A DNA stretch of 64,000 nt from Embleya hyalina (GTDB lineage: Bacteria; Actinomycetota; Actinomycetes; Streptomycetales; Streptomycetaceae), in the NCBI RefSeq assembly GCF_003967355.1, contig NZ_BIFH01000041.1:88483-152482 (forward strand), in the 5' to 3' direction. The notes below the pieces were generated by a model. The model was given only the letters and a program-made list of their open reading frames with translations. It was not told where the DNA came from and did not search any database. Position 1 is the stretch's first letter; the number at the start of each line of letters is the position of its first letter. Below are positions 1-8,960 of this stretch, in pieces. Both the position numbers and the translations under genes were made by a program.

Positions 1-168
1 GACGGTCAGCCGGCCGGAGTACTCCTTCGCAACATCGACCAGCACCGGGTCGAGCGCCCGGCACACATCGGACCACTCCGCGCGGAAGACGGCCGGCACC
101 GGCCCGGTCCCCTTGACCACCCTCGCCTCGAAGTCCGCGTCGGTCACGTCGATGACGGTGCCTGCCAT
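1..168 (-). CDS. Thioredoxin-fold protein, N-terminal 56 residues (partial)
   Basis: The gene runs off the left edge. The reverse strand from the ATG at 168 reads MAGTVIDVTDADFEARV, a typical thioredoxin opening, and a GAGAGGA ribosome binding site lies about 6 nt upstream. Thioredoxins reduce protein disulfides through a WCGPC motif after beta-strand 3. Here that place reads AEWSDVCRALDPVL: the first cysteine and the GP pair are gone and only the resolving-position cysteine remains. The strand before it reads VPAVFRAEW where VLVDFWAEW is usual. The fold looks preserved but a dithiol redox cycle is not possible. It could be a non-redox chaperone-like member or a gene starting to decay. The fold call is firm; function is open. 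Confidence 0.75.
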   Translation of the reverse strand, partial: MAGTVIDVTDADFEARVVKGTGPVPAVFRAEWSDVCRALDPVLVDVAKEYSGRLTV

Positions 169-180
169 GGATCAGTCCTC

Positions 181-576
181 TCACCGGGAATGAATCGAAC
201 CGCAGTGACCCCAGACTGGCCACAAAAGTCGAAACCCGGCGAGCCCCCGCGACAATCGGGACTCGATCTCGCCGACATCCGGCCGAGATGCCCCTCTTGC
301 GTTTCCCCGCGACGGATGGTCACTCCATGCTGTCGAACCATCGCGGACCGTGCCGGCAGCCGGGCCGACATCGGTCGCCGCCATCGCGTCCTGGCCGCCT
401 TGGCCGACATGGCCGAGGACGGAACACAGGCCAGCGTCGCCGTCGTCGACCGGGACCAGCCACTCGCCGTCCGGCGGGCCGCCGATCAGCCGGCTCTCGG
501 GCGGGTCGGGGTCGGGGTCCGGGCGTGCGGGGGTCGTGGCCGTACCGGATCCGGGGCGTCGGGGGTGAGTCGTCAT
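181..576 (-). CDS. Possible hypothetical protein, 131 aa
   Basis: This frame has a protein-like composition, with a stretch ESRLIGGPPDGEWLVPVDDG, whereas the competing frames are Arg/Pro-rich shadows. It begins MTTHPRRPG and ends just upstream of the thioredoxin-like gene on the same strand, so the two could be co-transcribed. No good ribosome binding site precedes the ATG at 576 and I do not recognise the family. It may equally be a decayed fragment. Confidence 0.3.
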   Translation of the reverse strand: MTTHPRRPGSGTATTPARPDPDPDPPESRLIGGPPDGEWLVPVDDGDAGLCSVLGHVGQGGQDAMAATDVGPAAGTVRDGSTAWSDHPSRGNARGASRPDVGEIESRLSRGLAGFRLLWPVWGHCGSIHSR

Positions 577-1058
577 GGGGCAGACACGCCGGTCGGATCG
601 CGAACGGGCAGGCCGGACGATCGACAACCGACATGCCCGGCGTGCTTCGCCGTCGGTCGCAGCAGGAACGGCCGCCGACGGACCTCGGCGCGCGCAGGTG
701 AGGCAGCTGTCGGCCCCGGGGCTTCATGTGCGGTGAGATGTGAGATTCGCAGTGGGGCGGAGGTGCGCCTTGGTACCGGTGGGAGTGTTTCGGGTCGCCG
801 CGTCGGGCGGTGGGACGACGTGGTCGTTCGTGGGTCGGGTCGCCGAGTGCCACGGGCCGGACACCGACACCTCGACGGGTCGGGCGGACAAGGCACCGGG
901 CCACACACCATGAACACACCAACCAACCACCCCAGGCTCAGCCCGCGCCGGGGTCCTCGCGCGCCGGGCCCGGTGACGACAACGCGGAATCCGGCCACCG
1001 AGAGTCATCCGAAAGTTACGCTTCGCAGAGGAGTGTTGTGACCTGGATGGAGTGTGCG
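577..1058. other. Intergenic region upstream of the sheath gene, no gene seen
   Basis: All frames are Arg/Pro/Gly-rich and I see no convincing start or domain. The last 40 bases hold the ribosome binding sites for the sheath gene: AGAGGAG before a GTG at 1038 and TGGAG before the ATG at 1059. Confidence 0.4.
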
Positions 1059-2162
1059 ATGGCGGATTCAGTGAAATACAGCGGCGTCCACGGCGGCGGG
1101 GACGCCCCGTCGCCCCTGACGGTGACGCCCGGCGCGACCGCCGTGCCGGTTTTCCTCGGGGACTTCGCCGCCGCCTTCGAGGGCGTGGTGCGGGTCGACG
1201 GGCCGCCCGATCTCGTCCGGGTCGTCGGCGAGGACGCGTCGTCCGGGGTGACGGGCGAGGTGCTGCGCGGGTACTTCGGGAACGGGGGCGGCTACTGCTA
1301 CCTGGCCGACACCGCCGGAAAGCCCCTGACGGAGGTGCTGACCTCGGTCGAAGCCTTCACCGACGTGACGATCCTGGTGCCGCTCGGCCTGTGGGACGGC
1401 GGGGCCGACGCGGCCGGCGAGACCGCGCGGGCCGTGACCGCCTACGCGGCGGGCCACCGGGCGATGGCCATCCTGCACGCCGATCGCGATCACGACGCCC
1501 GCCGGGCTCGCGACGCGGCGAAGGCTTTCGAGTTGGGCCTCGACGAGAACGCGCACGCGGCCCTGTACCACCCGTGGCTGGTGCCGTCGGGGGACGGCGC
1601 CGAACCGGTGCCGCCCGTCGGCGCCGTCGCCGGGGTGTGGTGCCGGGTCGATCGTGAGCGCGGGGTGTGGAAGGCCCCCGCGAACATCGCCGTCGAGGGC
1701 ATCGCGCGTCCGTTCCTGACGGTGACCGACGCCGAGCAGGACGAGGCCCAACCGGTCAACGTCCTGCGCGAGTTCGCGGACCGGGGCACGCTCGTCCGCG
1801 GCGCCCGCACGCTCGACACGAACGACGAGCGGTGGCGGCACCTTCCGGTGCGGCGACTGGCCGACACCGTGGAGCGCGACCTGACGAAGGCTCTCGCCTC
1901 CGTGGCGTCCGAGCCGAACAGCCCGCCGACGTGGGAAAGGCTGCGGGCCGCGGCGGACCACCATCTGCACGACCTCTGGCAGTGGGGTGCGCTGCAGGGG
2001 ACGAAACCGCAGGAGGCGTACTTCGTCCAGGTCGGTCGGAACGTCACCATGACCGAGGAACAGGTCGAAGCCGGCGAACTCGTCCTGAGGGTCGGCCTCG
2101 CCGCGATCCGACCGGCCGAGTTCGTCATCCTCGAATGCACCGGCACGGCCGGCCGGGCCTGA
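1059..2162 (+). CDS. Contractile phage-tail sheath-like protein, 367 aa
   Basis: The C-terminal half matches the sheath fold of contractile tails and injection systems: IAVEGIARPFLTVTDAEQDE, then NVLREFADRGTLVRGARTL, then a terminal helix-strand module ending RPAEFVILECTGTAG. Sheath proteins polymerise round a tail tube and contract to drive it through a target. The N-terminal half (about residues 20-190) is a variable domain. An ATG at 1059 follows TGGAG with 6 nt spacing; an in-frame GTG at 1038 with its own AGAGGAG would add 7 residues. No tube, baseplate, spike or AAA ATPase gene lies beside it, so it is an orphan unless partners lie elsewhere. The gene is intact, unlike most of its neighbours. 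Confidence 0.8.
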   Translation: MADSVKYSGVHGGGDAPSPLTVTPGATAVPVFLGDFAAAFEGVVRVDGPPDLVRVVGEDASSGVTGEVLRGYFGNGGGYCYLADTAGKPLTEVLTSVEAFTDVTILVPLGLWDGGADAAGETARAVTAYAAGHRAMAILHADRDHDARRARDAAKAFELGLDENAHAALYHPWLVPSGDGAEPVPPVGAVAGVWCRVDRERGVWKAPANIAVEGIARPFLTVTDAEQDEAQPVNVLREFADRGTLVRGARTLDTNDERWRHLPVRRLADTVERDLTKALASVASEPNSPPTWERLRAAADHHLHDLWQWGALQGTKPQEAYFVQVGRNVTMTEEQVEAGELVLRVGLAAIRPAEFVILECTGTAGRA

Positions 2163-2951
2163 CGCCGGCGCCCTCGCACGGGATACGGAGGCGGGAACGA
2201 GGGCACCGACGGGCCGGCCGGGGTGAACGTGGCCTCGGACCCGCCGTTCACCCGAAGCCTGCGCCGGCGGAGCGTCGACCCTGTCGCGGTCACCCTCGGC
2301 GGGGCGGGTGGGGACCCACCGACAGCGGCCCGTCCTCTCCGGCCGTAGCTGTCGGAGAGGGTGCGGGCGCCGGGCTCGAGACGGTCGACGACGTCGATCC
2401 GATGGCGGCCCGAGCCCTCGACCGCACCGAGGCGGGGAGGGTCCCGACGGCGCCACCGCGCTCGCCGTCCGGCATTCGGGCCCCTACGGCACCCCTGGCC
2501 ATGCTGTGGTCGGCCGGCCGCCGGGGGCGCCCGAAACGACACCGCGAAAGTCGCGGACCCGAACACCACTCGACGCCCTTCCTCCGGCCACCGGCACCAC
2601 CACCCGTCCCGACCCGACACGGCCGACCGCACACGCAACCTCGTGGAGACGGTGGTCTCGTTCGACGGCCGAGCGCAGAACGTCCGGCTGGGGGTTGTGG
2701 GTGACGACGACCAGAAGCAGGCGGGTAAAGCCGGCTGCCGAACGGGACGCGACGTCGGACGTGTTGGGGATGCGCCGGCCGTGAGCAGGGGCCGGGCGGG
2801 CCGGCCGGGATGGATCGGGGTTGCCCACGATGAACCCCCTATACAGTCCGCGCACCGCCGGGGGCACATCCGCCCCCGACCGGCCCGAACGCCGTGGGAC
2901 GCCCCGCGGCCTGTCGGTCGCGTTCCGCCGCGGGTGTGCGGCCCGGCCGGG
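2163..2951. other. Gene-poor stretch, probable debris
   Basis: No intact gene is visible. A reverse-strand frame around 2484-2867 has short protein-like runs (for example RLLLVVVTHNPQPDVLRSAV), but these change frame and have no convincing start or ribosome binding site. I read it as decayed coding DNA of unknown origin. Confidence 0.35.
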
Positions 2952-3760
2952 TCAGCATTGGTAGCTGAGAGGCGGGGCTGAAAGAGCTGGTTGTAGTGGC
3001 CGTTCCATTCGGGCCAGACCTGTACGCACTGGCCGCCCTTCCCGTCGGTGACGTCCATGCGTCCCTGGTGTGTCCCATCGACGGTGTAGTTGTCGATGGC
3101 ACGCCCCTGGTTTCCGTCGCTGTCGGGGCCGCTCATGCAGTCGCTGAAGGTCCACTGGTCCGCAGTGGCGGGGTCGTGTTCCAGGGCGTGGATGCCCGCT
3201 CCTCGACGCCGACCCGCTGCGCCCGGCAGTCGACCGGGCACTCGCGGACTTGGGGCTGGAGGATCTGCAACCGGTACCGACCCGCACGCGTTGACGGGGT
3301 CGGCCAGGTTGTACTCGCCGGCGCCTGCGGCCGACCACTTGGTACGCATCGCGGCAGGCCGATCTGCGGATCATCGCGTTGCGCCGAGCGGCGGGCACCG
3401 TGGGCAACGGAGGGGATCGCGGTCGTGTCGCCGGCTACGCGCCACCCGCCCTTTGCCCCGTCGAGGGTCATCCGTTCCAGGGGACGCGGGCAAGGACGAG
3501 CCCGCGGACGTCGGCGGCACCGGACGCTCGTAGCAGCAGCGCGACGTGCTGGACCTGTGATCCGCTCCGGATCGGCCGGCGGCCCGCAGGGTCGGGTTGC
3601 CGACGACGTGGTCGACGCCTTCCATCGATGCGGTTTTCCCGGAGAGGCACGCCTGCGCTGCCACGTCGTCGACGGCCACGACCGGGCAGGGCGACCCGGA
3701 GGCCCCGTTGAGCCCGAGCCCCCGGGGCTGCACGAACGACGGCGAGAGTTCGCAACCACG
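2952..3760 (-). pseudogene. Frameshifted remnants of one or two secreted or hypothetical proteins
   Basis: Protein-like segments follow each other on the reverse strand but in different frames. They are VVAVDDVAAQACLSGKT (about 3660-3700), HVALLLRASGAADVRGLVLA (about 3500-3550), MTLDGAKGGWRVAGDTTAIP (about 3430-3480), AAGAGEYNLADPVNACGS (about 3280-3335) and DQWTFSDCMSGPDSDGNQ (about 3110-3160). The last continues to a cysteine-containing end. At least three frame changes are needed. The family is not recognised; the Cys and Trp content would fit an extracellular protein. Confidence 0.45.
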
Positions 3761-4061
3761 AGGCCGATGTCGCCGATCAGCGAGCAACATTCACACCCAA
3801 CGCCGGGTCCTCACCGAGGCCGCGTGCGTCGTCCACCGACTCCTCGACGACATCGGCGCCAACGCCGACCTCCACGAACACTGGCGACACGCCCCCGGGC
3901 CTGACCCACCTGCCGAGCCGGAAACACCCCGACGGCACCGAACTCACCCTCGCCGCCCTTCTGCACGCCCGCATGACTCGCCTCCCACGCGAAGACCGCC
4001 CGGCCCGCTCCCGGACGGCCCGATCGAGGTGGCGGTTCTGCGGGGCCGGCGCGTGGGCAGG

Positions 4062-5175
4062 CTACGCCGGGGGCGTGAACGAGGTCGTGTGGCGTCCTTG
4101 TGGGTCGATCCGGAGCCGGTGGTGCTCACGCCCGGGTCTACCGGCACTCTCGAAGTCGCGCCGGACGTTCGCGAGTTCGTCTGCGAGGCGGCGCGGCCCG
4201 GACTGGCGGCACGTACCGTCGGCATGGAGGGTCGCGACGGAGCCGTCACCGGTCCACAGGGTCAGCGCGTCGGGAAGGTCGCGTTGGCCGAGGTCGGACG
4301 CGGGCAGGGCGAGACCGATGGGGAAGCGGAGGGCGTCGTCGTGCCACGCGTCGAGGGGCATCGCGCACGGTTCGAGCGGGTCGGTCGGATCCCCCGGATA
4401 GGGAATGCCGTTGCTGCCCGCGGTCGTGCGCAGGCCCATGAAGTAGGCAGGCATGGCCAGGAACGGGCCTTCCCCGTGGCCGTGTTCGTCGACGGTCAGG
4501 CAGACCACGCCGGTGCCGAGCGGCAGGACGAGGCGGCCGCCGGGTCTGACGGCGGCGAGCCAGGTCCTGGGGACGCGATCCACGCCGCAGGTGGCGATGA
4601 GGCGGTCGAGGCTGCGGGGCGCGGCGGGTGGCCGGCTGCCGTCGGTGTGGACGACGGTGACGTGAGGGTGTCCCGCCGCGGTCAACGCGCGGCGGGCGGT
4701 GGTGGTCACGTCGGGTTCGATGTCGACGGTAGTGACGTTGTCGTCGCCGGCGAGGCGGGCGAGGATGCCGGCGTTGTAGCCGGTGCCGGCGCCGATCTCG
4801 ACCACGCTCATGCCGGGTTCGACGGCGAGGGCATCGAGCATGGCGGCCATCAGGGAGGGGACGGTGGAGGAGGACAGCGGTGGGCCGTCGTCGCCGAACA
4901 TCGTCGCCGTGACCAGGAGCTGGTCGGTGTAGACCTCGCGTGCCCAGTCGGGGTGGTCGGGCGTGAAAACGCGGGTCTCCCACGTCCCCGGGGCGGTCTC
5001 GATCCGGCGGACGAAGCGGGGTACGTACACGTGCCGCGACTCGGCGCGGAACGCGTCCAGCACGTCCGGGCGGATGCCTTCGGTGGTCATCGCGTCGACC
5101 ATGGCGTGGCGCAGTCTCGTCGGTGTCGGCCGGCGAGGACGCGGGGGTCGTGTCCGCGGGTGGGTGGGTGGTCAT
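4062..5175 (-). pseudogene. Protein-L-isoaspartate-type methyltransferase of a graspetide locus, frameshifted near its N-terminus
   Basis: The main frame (4062-5102) is a complete PCMT-like SAM methyltransferase. SRHVYVPRFVRR is the family N-terminal motif, VVEIGAGTGYNAGILARL is SAM motif I, and VRPGGRLVLPLGTG follows; a long C-terminal extension ends the protein. Such enzymes methylate aspartate side chains and accompany ATP-grasp ligases in ribosomal peptide (graspetide) clusters. The natural start is probably the ATG at 5175, which overlaps the TGA of the upstream ATP-grasp gene (ATGA). From there the reading MTTHPPADTTPASSPADTDE runs in another frame and must shift by one base near 5110-5125 to join the main frame at LRHAMVDAMTTEG. 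The gene is therefore broken, or has an indel error; an internal ATG at 5102 could still give 346 residues. Confidence 0.75.
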
Positions 5176-5960
5176 CGGGTGCTGTGCTCCAGGTGGTCGA
5201 CGATGGCGGTGGTGATGTGGTGGTGGCCCGGGACGAAGCCCCACTGGCCTCCGGGGTTGAGTTCGAGGGCCACGACGCGGTGGTCTCGGGTGGCGATGAG
5301 GTCCCAGGCGGCGAAGACGAGCCCGAAGCCCCGGGTGACGGACACTACGCGGCGCGCGAGCGCGGCGGGCAGTGTTCCGGGCCGGTAGGAGGTGTGTTCG
5401 TCGGATGCGGTGCGGATGTCGAGGTAGGGGACGTCGACGTGGATCTCGGTGGTGAACAGGCGCTCCCCGACGACGGCGACGCGGTACTCGAACGCCCGTT
5501 TTCCGACTTCGGCTTGGACGAGGTGCGCGGTGGAGGCGACACGGGGTGGCCGGCGTGGGCGTCGGGGACGCGGGTGGTGTTGACGACGTGGCGCGTGCCG
5601 GTGGCGTCCGTGTGGGTGATCGGTCCCAGAGTCTTGCCGACGACTGGGGTGTGGTCGGCGCGGAAGCGGCCGTGGGTGACGGGGTCGTTGCCGATCCACG
5701 TGTCGGGGGTATCCAGGCCGGCGGCGCGGAACGCGGCCAGTTGGGCGGGTTTGGTGCCGGCGGCGGCGCGTGCGGGGTCGTTGACCCAGCTGACGTCGGG
5801 CAGCGCGGTCAGGATTCCGGGCAGTCCCAGGCGGGCCTCGCGTTCGGCGAAGTCGCGTTCCGGTCCCGCCGGGGTGGCGCTCGCGTGGACGGTGATGGGG
5901 CGACGCCAGTAGACCGCGCGGACGTCCTCGAGGGCGATCCGGCGCGCGCTCTGGCCGGCA
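5172..5960 (-). pseudogene. ATP-grasp ribosomal peptide ligase, broken by a frameshift
   Basis: Two frames together make one ATP-grasp ligase. The first part (about 5545-5950) reads RIALEDVRAVYWRRPITV, then PAQLAAFRAAGLDTPDTWIG, the lid and nucleotide-binding region. The second part (5172 to about 5540) reads STAHLVQAEVGKRAFEYRV, then the Mg/ATP motif VALELNPGGQWGFVPGHH. The frame changes near 5535-5545. The usual N-terminal alpha/beta domain upstream of 5960 is not recognisable. Enzymes of this group make omega-ester or omega-amide links in a precursor peptide. The stop overlaps the start of the methyltransferase, so the pair is an operon. I could not find a precursor peptide upstream with confidence. 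Confidence 0.7.
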
Positions 5961-6212
5961 GGACTTCGCGACCGCACCGCCTCCGGTACCGCCCGGGTCC
6001 GGAGCGCCGCCACGCGGCCGGGGGGAACGCCTGGCCTATCACTCGGCGTTCGTGAACGTCCGCACCTCTGCCATCGACGCCCTTGCGGTGAACGTGCGCA
6101 CGCTGATGGTCCTCGGCCGCCACCAACGCACCACCGCCCGACCGGCATTGATCGCCATCGGGATCGCCGCGCTCCGCACTCAACGTCACCCCCGGAACCA
6201 CGGCCACCGAAA

Positions 6213-6683
6213 CTATCCGATACACGCGTCCGTAGATCTCCAGTCACTTTCGATTACCTGCCCCGGGTATGCTTCCGGCTTCCAGCCGTCCGCGCTCAAA
6301 AGGGCAAGTAGAGCTTCGACAACGGTTTCGAATTTTTCACCGATGCGCTCCTCGGCATGGTTCACAAGCGCATCAGGGTCATTGACGAACAATGCATGTT
6401 GGTCAACGACGGAAACCCAGCAGCGTTCGGTCGGGTCGTCGCCAATTTCCTCGACCAAATCACTGTCCGAAACAGGGGTCTCTTTCGGAATACCGAGCAA
6501 TGGATTAGACCAGCCCGAGATGTCGCGAAGGGCGGTTCCATATTTGCGAACCAGTTCGTGGATCTTTCCGGTCAGAGGAGCGATCATCGGAGCGTTTTCA
6601 GGATCGTCTTCACATAGAGCGGCATGCTCTGTTATTGCAGCACACAGCGCCGCAGCGGCATATTTGATGCTCGCTTGACTCAC
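6213..6683 (-). CDS. Hypothetical protein, 156 aa, low GC
   Basis: A GTG at 6683 follows AAGGAG with 8 nt spacing and begins MSQASIKYAAAALCAAITEH. The protein looks soluble and acidic, with central DISGWSNPLLGIPKETPVSD and C-terminal AEERIGEKFETVVEALLALL. No domain is recognised. Base and codon use are clearly more AT-rich than in its neighbours (codons such as AAA, ATT and TTC-poor runs are common), which suggests recent transfer. The frame stays open upstream to about 6840 but without a better start. It lies in the same orientation as the graspetide pair, but no functional link is visible. Confidence 0.7.
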   Translation of the reverse strand: MSQASIKYAAAALCAAITEHAALCEDDPENAPMIAPLTGKIHELVRKYGTALRDISGWSNPLLGIPKETPVSDSDLVEEIGDDPTERCWVSVVDQHALFVNDPDALVNHAEERIGEKFETVVEALLALLSADGWKPEAYPGQVIESDWRSTDACIG

Positions 6684-6847
6684 CGTCTCGTCACTCCTTG
6701 GGTCGGTGCCACTGATAATGCCAGGCCTGCACCCGTACTTGGCGGATTTCCTGGTGACCTCGGCTGATCTCACGGGTCCTGCGGTCGCGATCCAGGCAAA
6801 TATGAACTCCCTCGCCGTGGCAGTCTGTACGGCGACCGAGGCCGGCG

Positions 6848-7579
6848 TCACAGGGTCCACAGGCCCTTGGTGAGGGTGGTGGTGCCCCCGGCCAGGGCGA
6901 GCCATTGGACGGTGCGCTTGGCCCGGTGTTCGGAGGTACGGGCGGCCAGGAGGCGGCCCAGCACGGCGCCGGTGGCGAGGGCGGTGATCGTGGTGGCCCA
7001 CGCGGGGGCGGTGAGGTGGGGTGGGGATTTGGCGGCCAGGGAGAAGACGTTGACCACGACGCCGTAGAACTGGGCGTTGGGTACGAACTCGGCCACGGTC
7101 CAACCGGCGTTGAGGGCGTACAGGGACACCGCGGGGCCGCCGACGCCGGCCGAGGAGTTCATGAAGCCGCTCGCCGCGCCGGCGGCCACCGCGCCGCGCC
7201 GGGCCCGCAGCGCCGGTACCCGGACACCACGCATGACCAGGACGACGGCCGCGCACACCGCCGCACCGATGCCCGTGAGCAACCACGGCTCCGGCAGGTG
7301 TGCGGCCATCCACGCGCCCAGCGGCACGGTGCATGCCGCCGCGACCACCAGCGGCACCATCGTGGCGGGCCGGACCCGACGCCAGGAAGTGGCCAGGCCG
7401 ATCGCGCTGATCACGCACGTCCCGGCGTTGCACAGCACCACTCCCTGTGCGGGGCCGAGCAGCAGCACCAGGCCCGGCGCGGCGACCAGCGCGAACCCCA
7501 TCCCGCTGAGGCGCTGCACGGTCGCGCCCAGCAGCACGATCGCGCCGATGATCAGCGCGAGGGACCAGGCATCGGACAC
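6848..7579 (-). CDS. TauE/SafE family membrane permease, 243 aa
   Basis: The protein has about eight hydrophobic helices in two halves. The family-typical glycine motifs are LSGMGFALVAAPGLVLLLGP in the first half and SGFMNSSAGVGGPAVSLYAL in the second. TauE/SafE proteins export or import sulfite, sulfonates and other organic anions through the membrane. I chose the GTG at 7579 (MSDAWSLALIIGAIV) because GAGG lies 7 nt upstream and the length before helix 1 is normal; a GTG at 7621 would add 14 residues. The neighbours give no clue to substrate. Confidence 0.85.
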   Translation of the reverse strand: MSDAWSLALIIGAIVLLGATVQRLSGMGFALVAAPGLVLLLGPAQGVVLCNAGTCVISAIGLATSWRRVRPATMVPLVVAAACTVPLGAWMAAHLPEPWLLTGIGAAVCAAVVLVMRGVRVPALRARRGAVAAGAASGFMNSSAGVGGPAVSLYALNAGWTVAEFVPNAQFYGVVVNVFSLAAKSPPHLTAPAWATTITALATGAVLGRLLAARTSEHRAKRTVQWLALAGGTTTLTKGLWTL

Positions 7580-7647
7580 GGGCAACCTCGAGACGGTACG
7601 GGGCGGTACGGGCGGCGTCACCGGGACGACGACGATCCGACGACCTG

Positions 7648-8180
7648 TCAGCTATACCGGAGATCGTCGCCCGACGGGTGATCGACGGGGTGTGGGTCGC
7701 GGGGTCGGGCCGGGGCGGACGGGATGCCGTCGAGGAGAACCTCGATCACCCACGCGTCGCATTCGCCCTCGATGCGAATGCCGTCGCTCAGGCGGTAAGT
7801 GGGGTTCACCCCCGCGCCCTGGAGGTGGACCCATCCCTCCCCGGGCACGGACCGAGATTGCACCGGAGTTACCGGGCGCTGCGCCCCGATCGTTCGGGGC
7901 CTGAGGCCCGCCGACTCGCAGACGGTCGACGGTCCTCTCGATCCGCTTCGACACGCGGACGGAACAAAAGGAACATCTTGTACCCGTCGAGGTACCACCG
8001 GCCCTCGTAGCCCAGGCCGACGGCCGAGGTGGGCGCGAAACCCGGACCGACCAGCACGACGATCGTCACCGCGCATCACCGACGACGCCTCGTCGGTCGC
8101 CGACGGACACGTAACGGCAATGCGGACAACGGCATTCTTCCCCTCGGGGTCCGCAGGTGTTGGGGGCCGCCGGCGAACCC
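7648..8180 (-). pseudogene. Broken gene of unknown function
   Basis: Protein-like pieces follow on the reverse strand in alternating frames. They are EGKNAVVRIAVTCPSATDEA (about 8080-8140), IVVLVGPGFAPTSAVGLGYE (about 8000-8066), GRWYLDGYKMFLLFRPRVE (about 7945-8000) and EGWVHLQGAGVNPTYRLSDG (about 7780-7840) followed by IRIEGECDAWVIEVLLDG. At least two frameshifts separate them. No family is recognised. Confidence 0.45.
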
Positions 8181-8241
8181 ATCCATCAGGACGTCTCGGG
8201 GCGTTCCCTGAGATCACCGGGGAGATGATCGAAGTACTCGT

Positions 8242-8268
8242 CGATCAGGGCGATCAGGGCGATCAGGC
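8242..8268. repeat. Three tandem copies of a 9-bp unit
   Basis: CGATCAGGG, CGATCAGGG and CGATCAGGC stand head to tail. On the reverse strand they fall in a protein-like tail reading ALIALIDEYFDHLPGDLR that ends at 8186, so the repeat may sit in the C-terminal end of a decayed gene and has expanded in multiples of three codons. Confidence 0.6.
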
Positions 8269-8310
8269 CGGCCACGGCGTGCTGCTCGGTCTGAGGTGAC
8301 CACGGCTCCT

Positions 8311-8960
8311 CGGGGCGAACCGTCGGGAAAGACCGAGTCCTGGGGCACGCCCGACCGTCAACTCGCGATCTCCTACACCTCCTTGGGCGCGCGACAACAA
8401 AGGCAGGCCCAATACGAGGCCGTGCAATCGCCGGCCCGCGAAGTGTTCTGCGACCGAAGCCGAGCCCAACCGCGGAGCAAGCGTGCGATCGTCGAGCCGT
8501 TGCCCGTGTGCCTGCTGGGTCGGGAAAACGGTGACGGGGTGCTTTGGGCCGGCGTTGTCGGTGGCTCCGCGGTGTCGGGTGGATGTATGGGTGGGTCCCG
8601 AGACGGAAACGGTTCGTGGCCGGTTCGGGTCGACGGGATGCGCGGGGGCACCGGCGGGTCGATAAGGGTGTTTTGCACGGCGGGTGTCGCGGCGCTTCGG
8701 GCGAGTCGGGCTCGGTCGACGGGTGGGCGTGGTTCGGCCGGAACGCGTCCTGTCGTGGGCCCGGTCCGGGGAGGACGCTTGGTGCCGGCGGGCGCACCGC
8801 CCGCTCCGCCGCGTTCCCTCGCGTTCCCTGTTCGCCTGCTCCCCGATCGCACGTCGACCACGACGTCGTTCGGCAATGGGGGCGCGGCGGTGAGCGGCGG
8901 CGCGCCCGTGTCCCGGCCGGGCACGTGCGTGTCGTCACGACCCGAAGGAGAGGGACGCGC
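8311..8960. other. Intergenic region before the RTX gene, no gene seen
   Basis: Frames on both strands are Arg/Pro/Ser-rich with no domain. The ribosome binding site of the RTX gene (AAGGAG at 8945-8950) is at its right end. Confidence 0.4.

Noticed and set aside
190..1041. 283-aa plus-strand frame near the left edge
   Set aside because: Low-complexity Arg/Gly/Ser composition, no ribosome binding site, and a more protein-like frame exists on the other strand.
3597..5912. 771-aa plus-strand frame across the graspetide genes
   Set aside because: It is the shadow of the reverse-strand ATP-grasp and methyltransferase genes, which show specific motifs; no ribosome binding site or domain on the plus strand.
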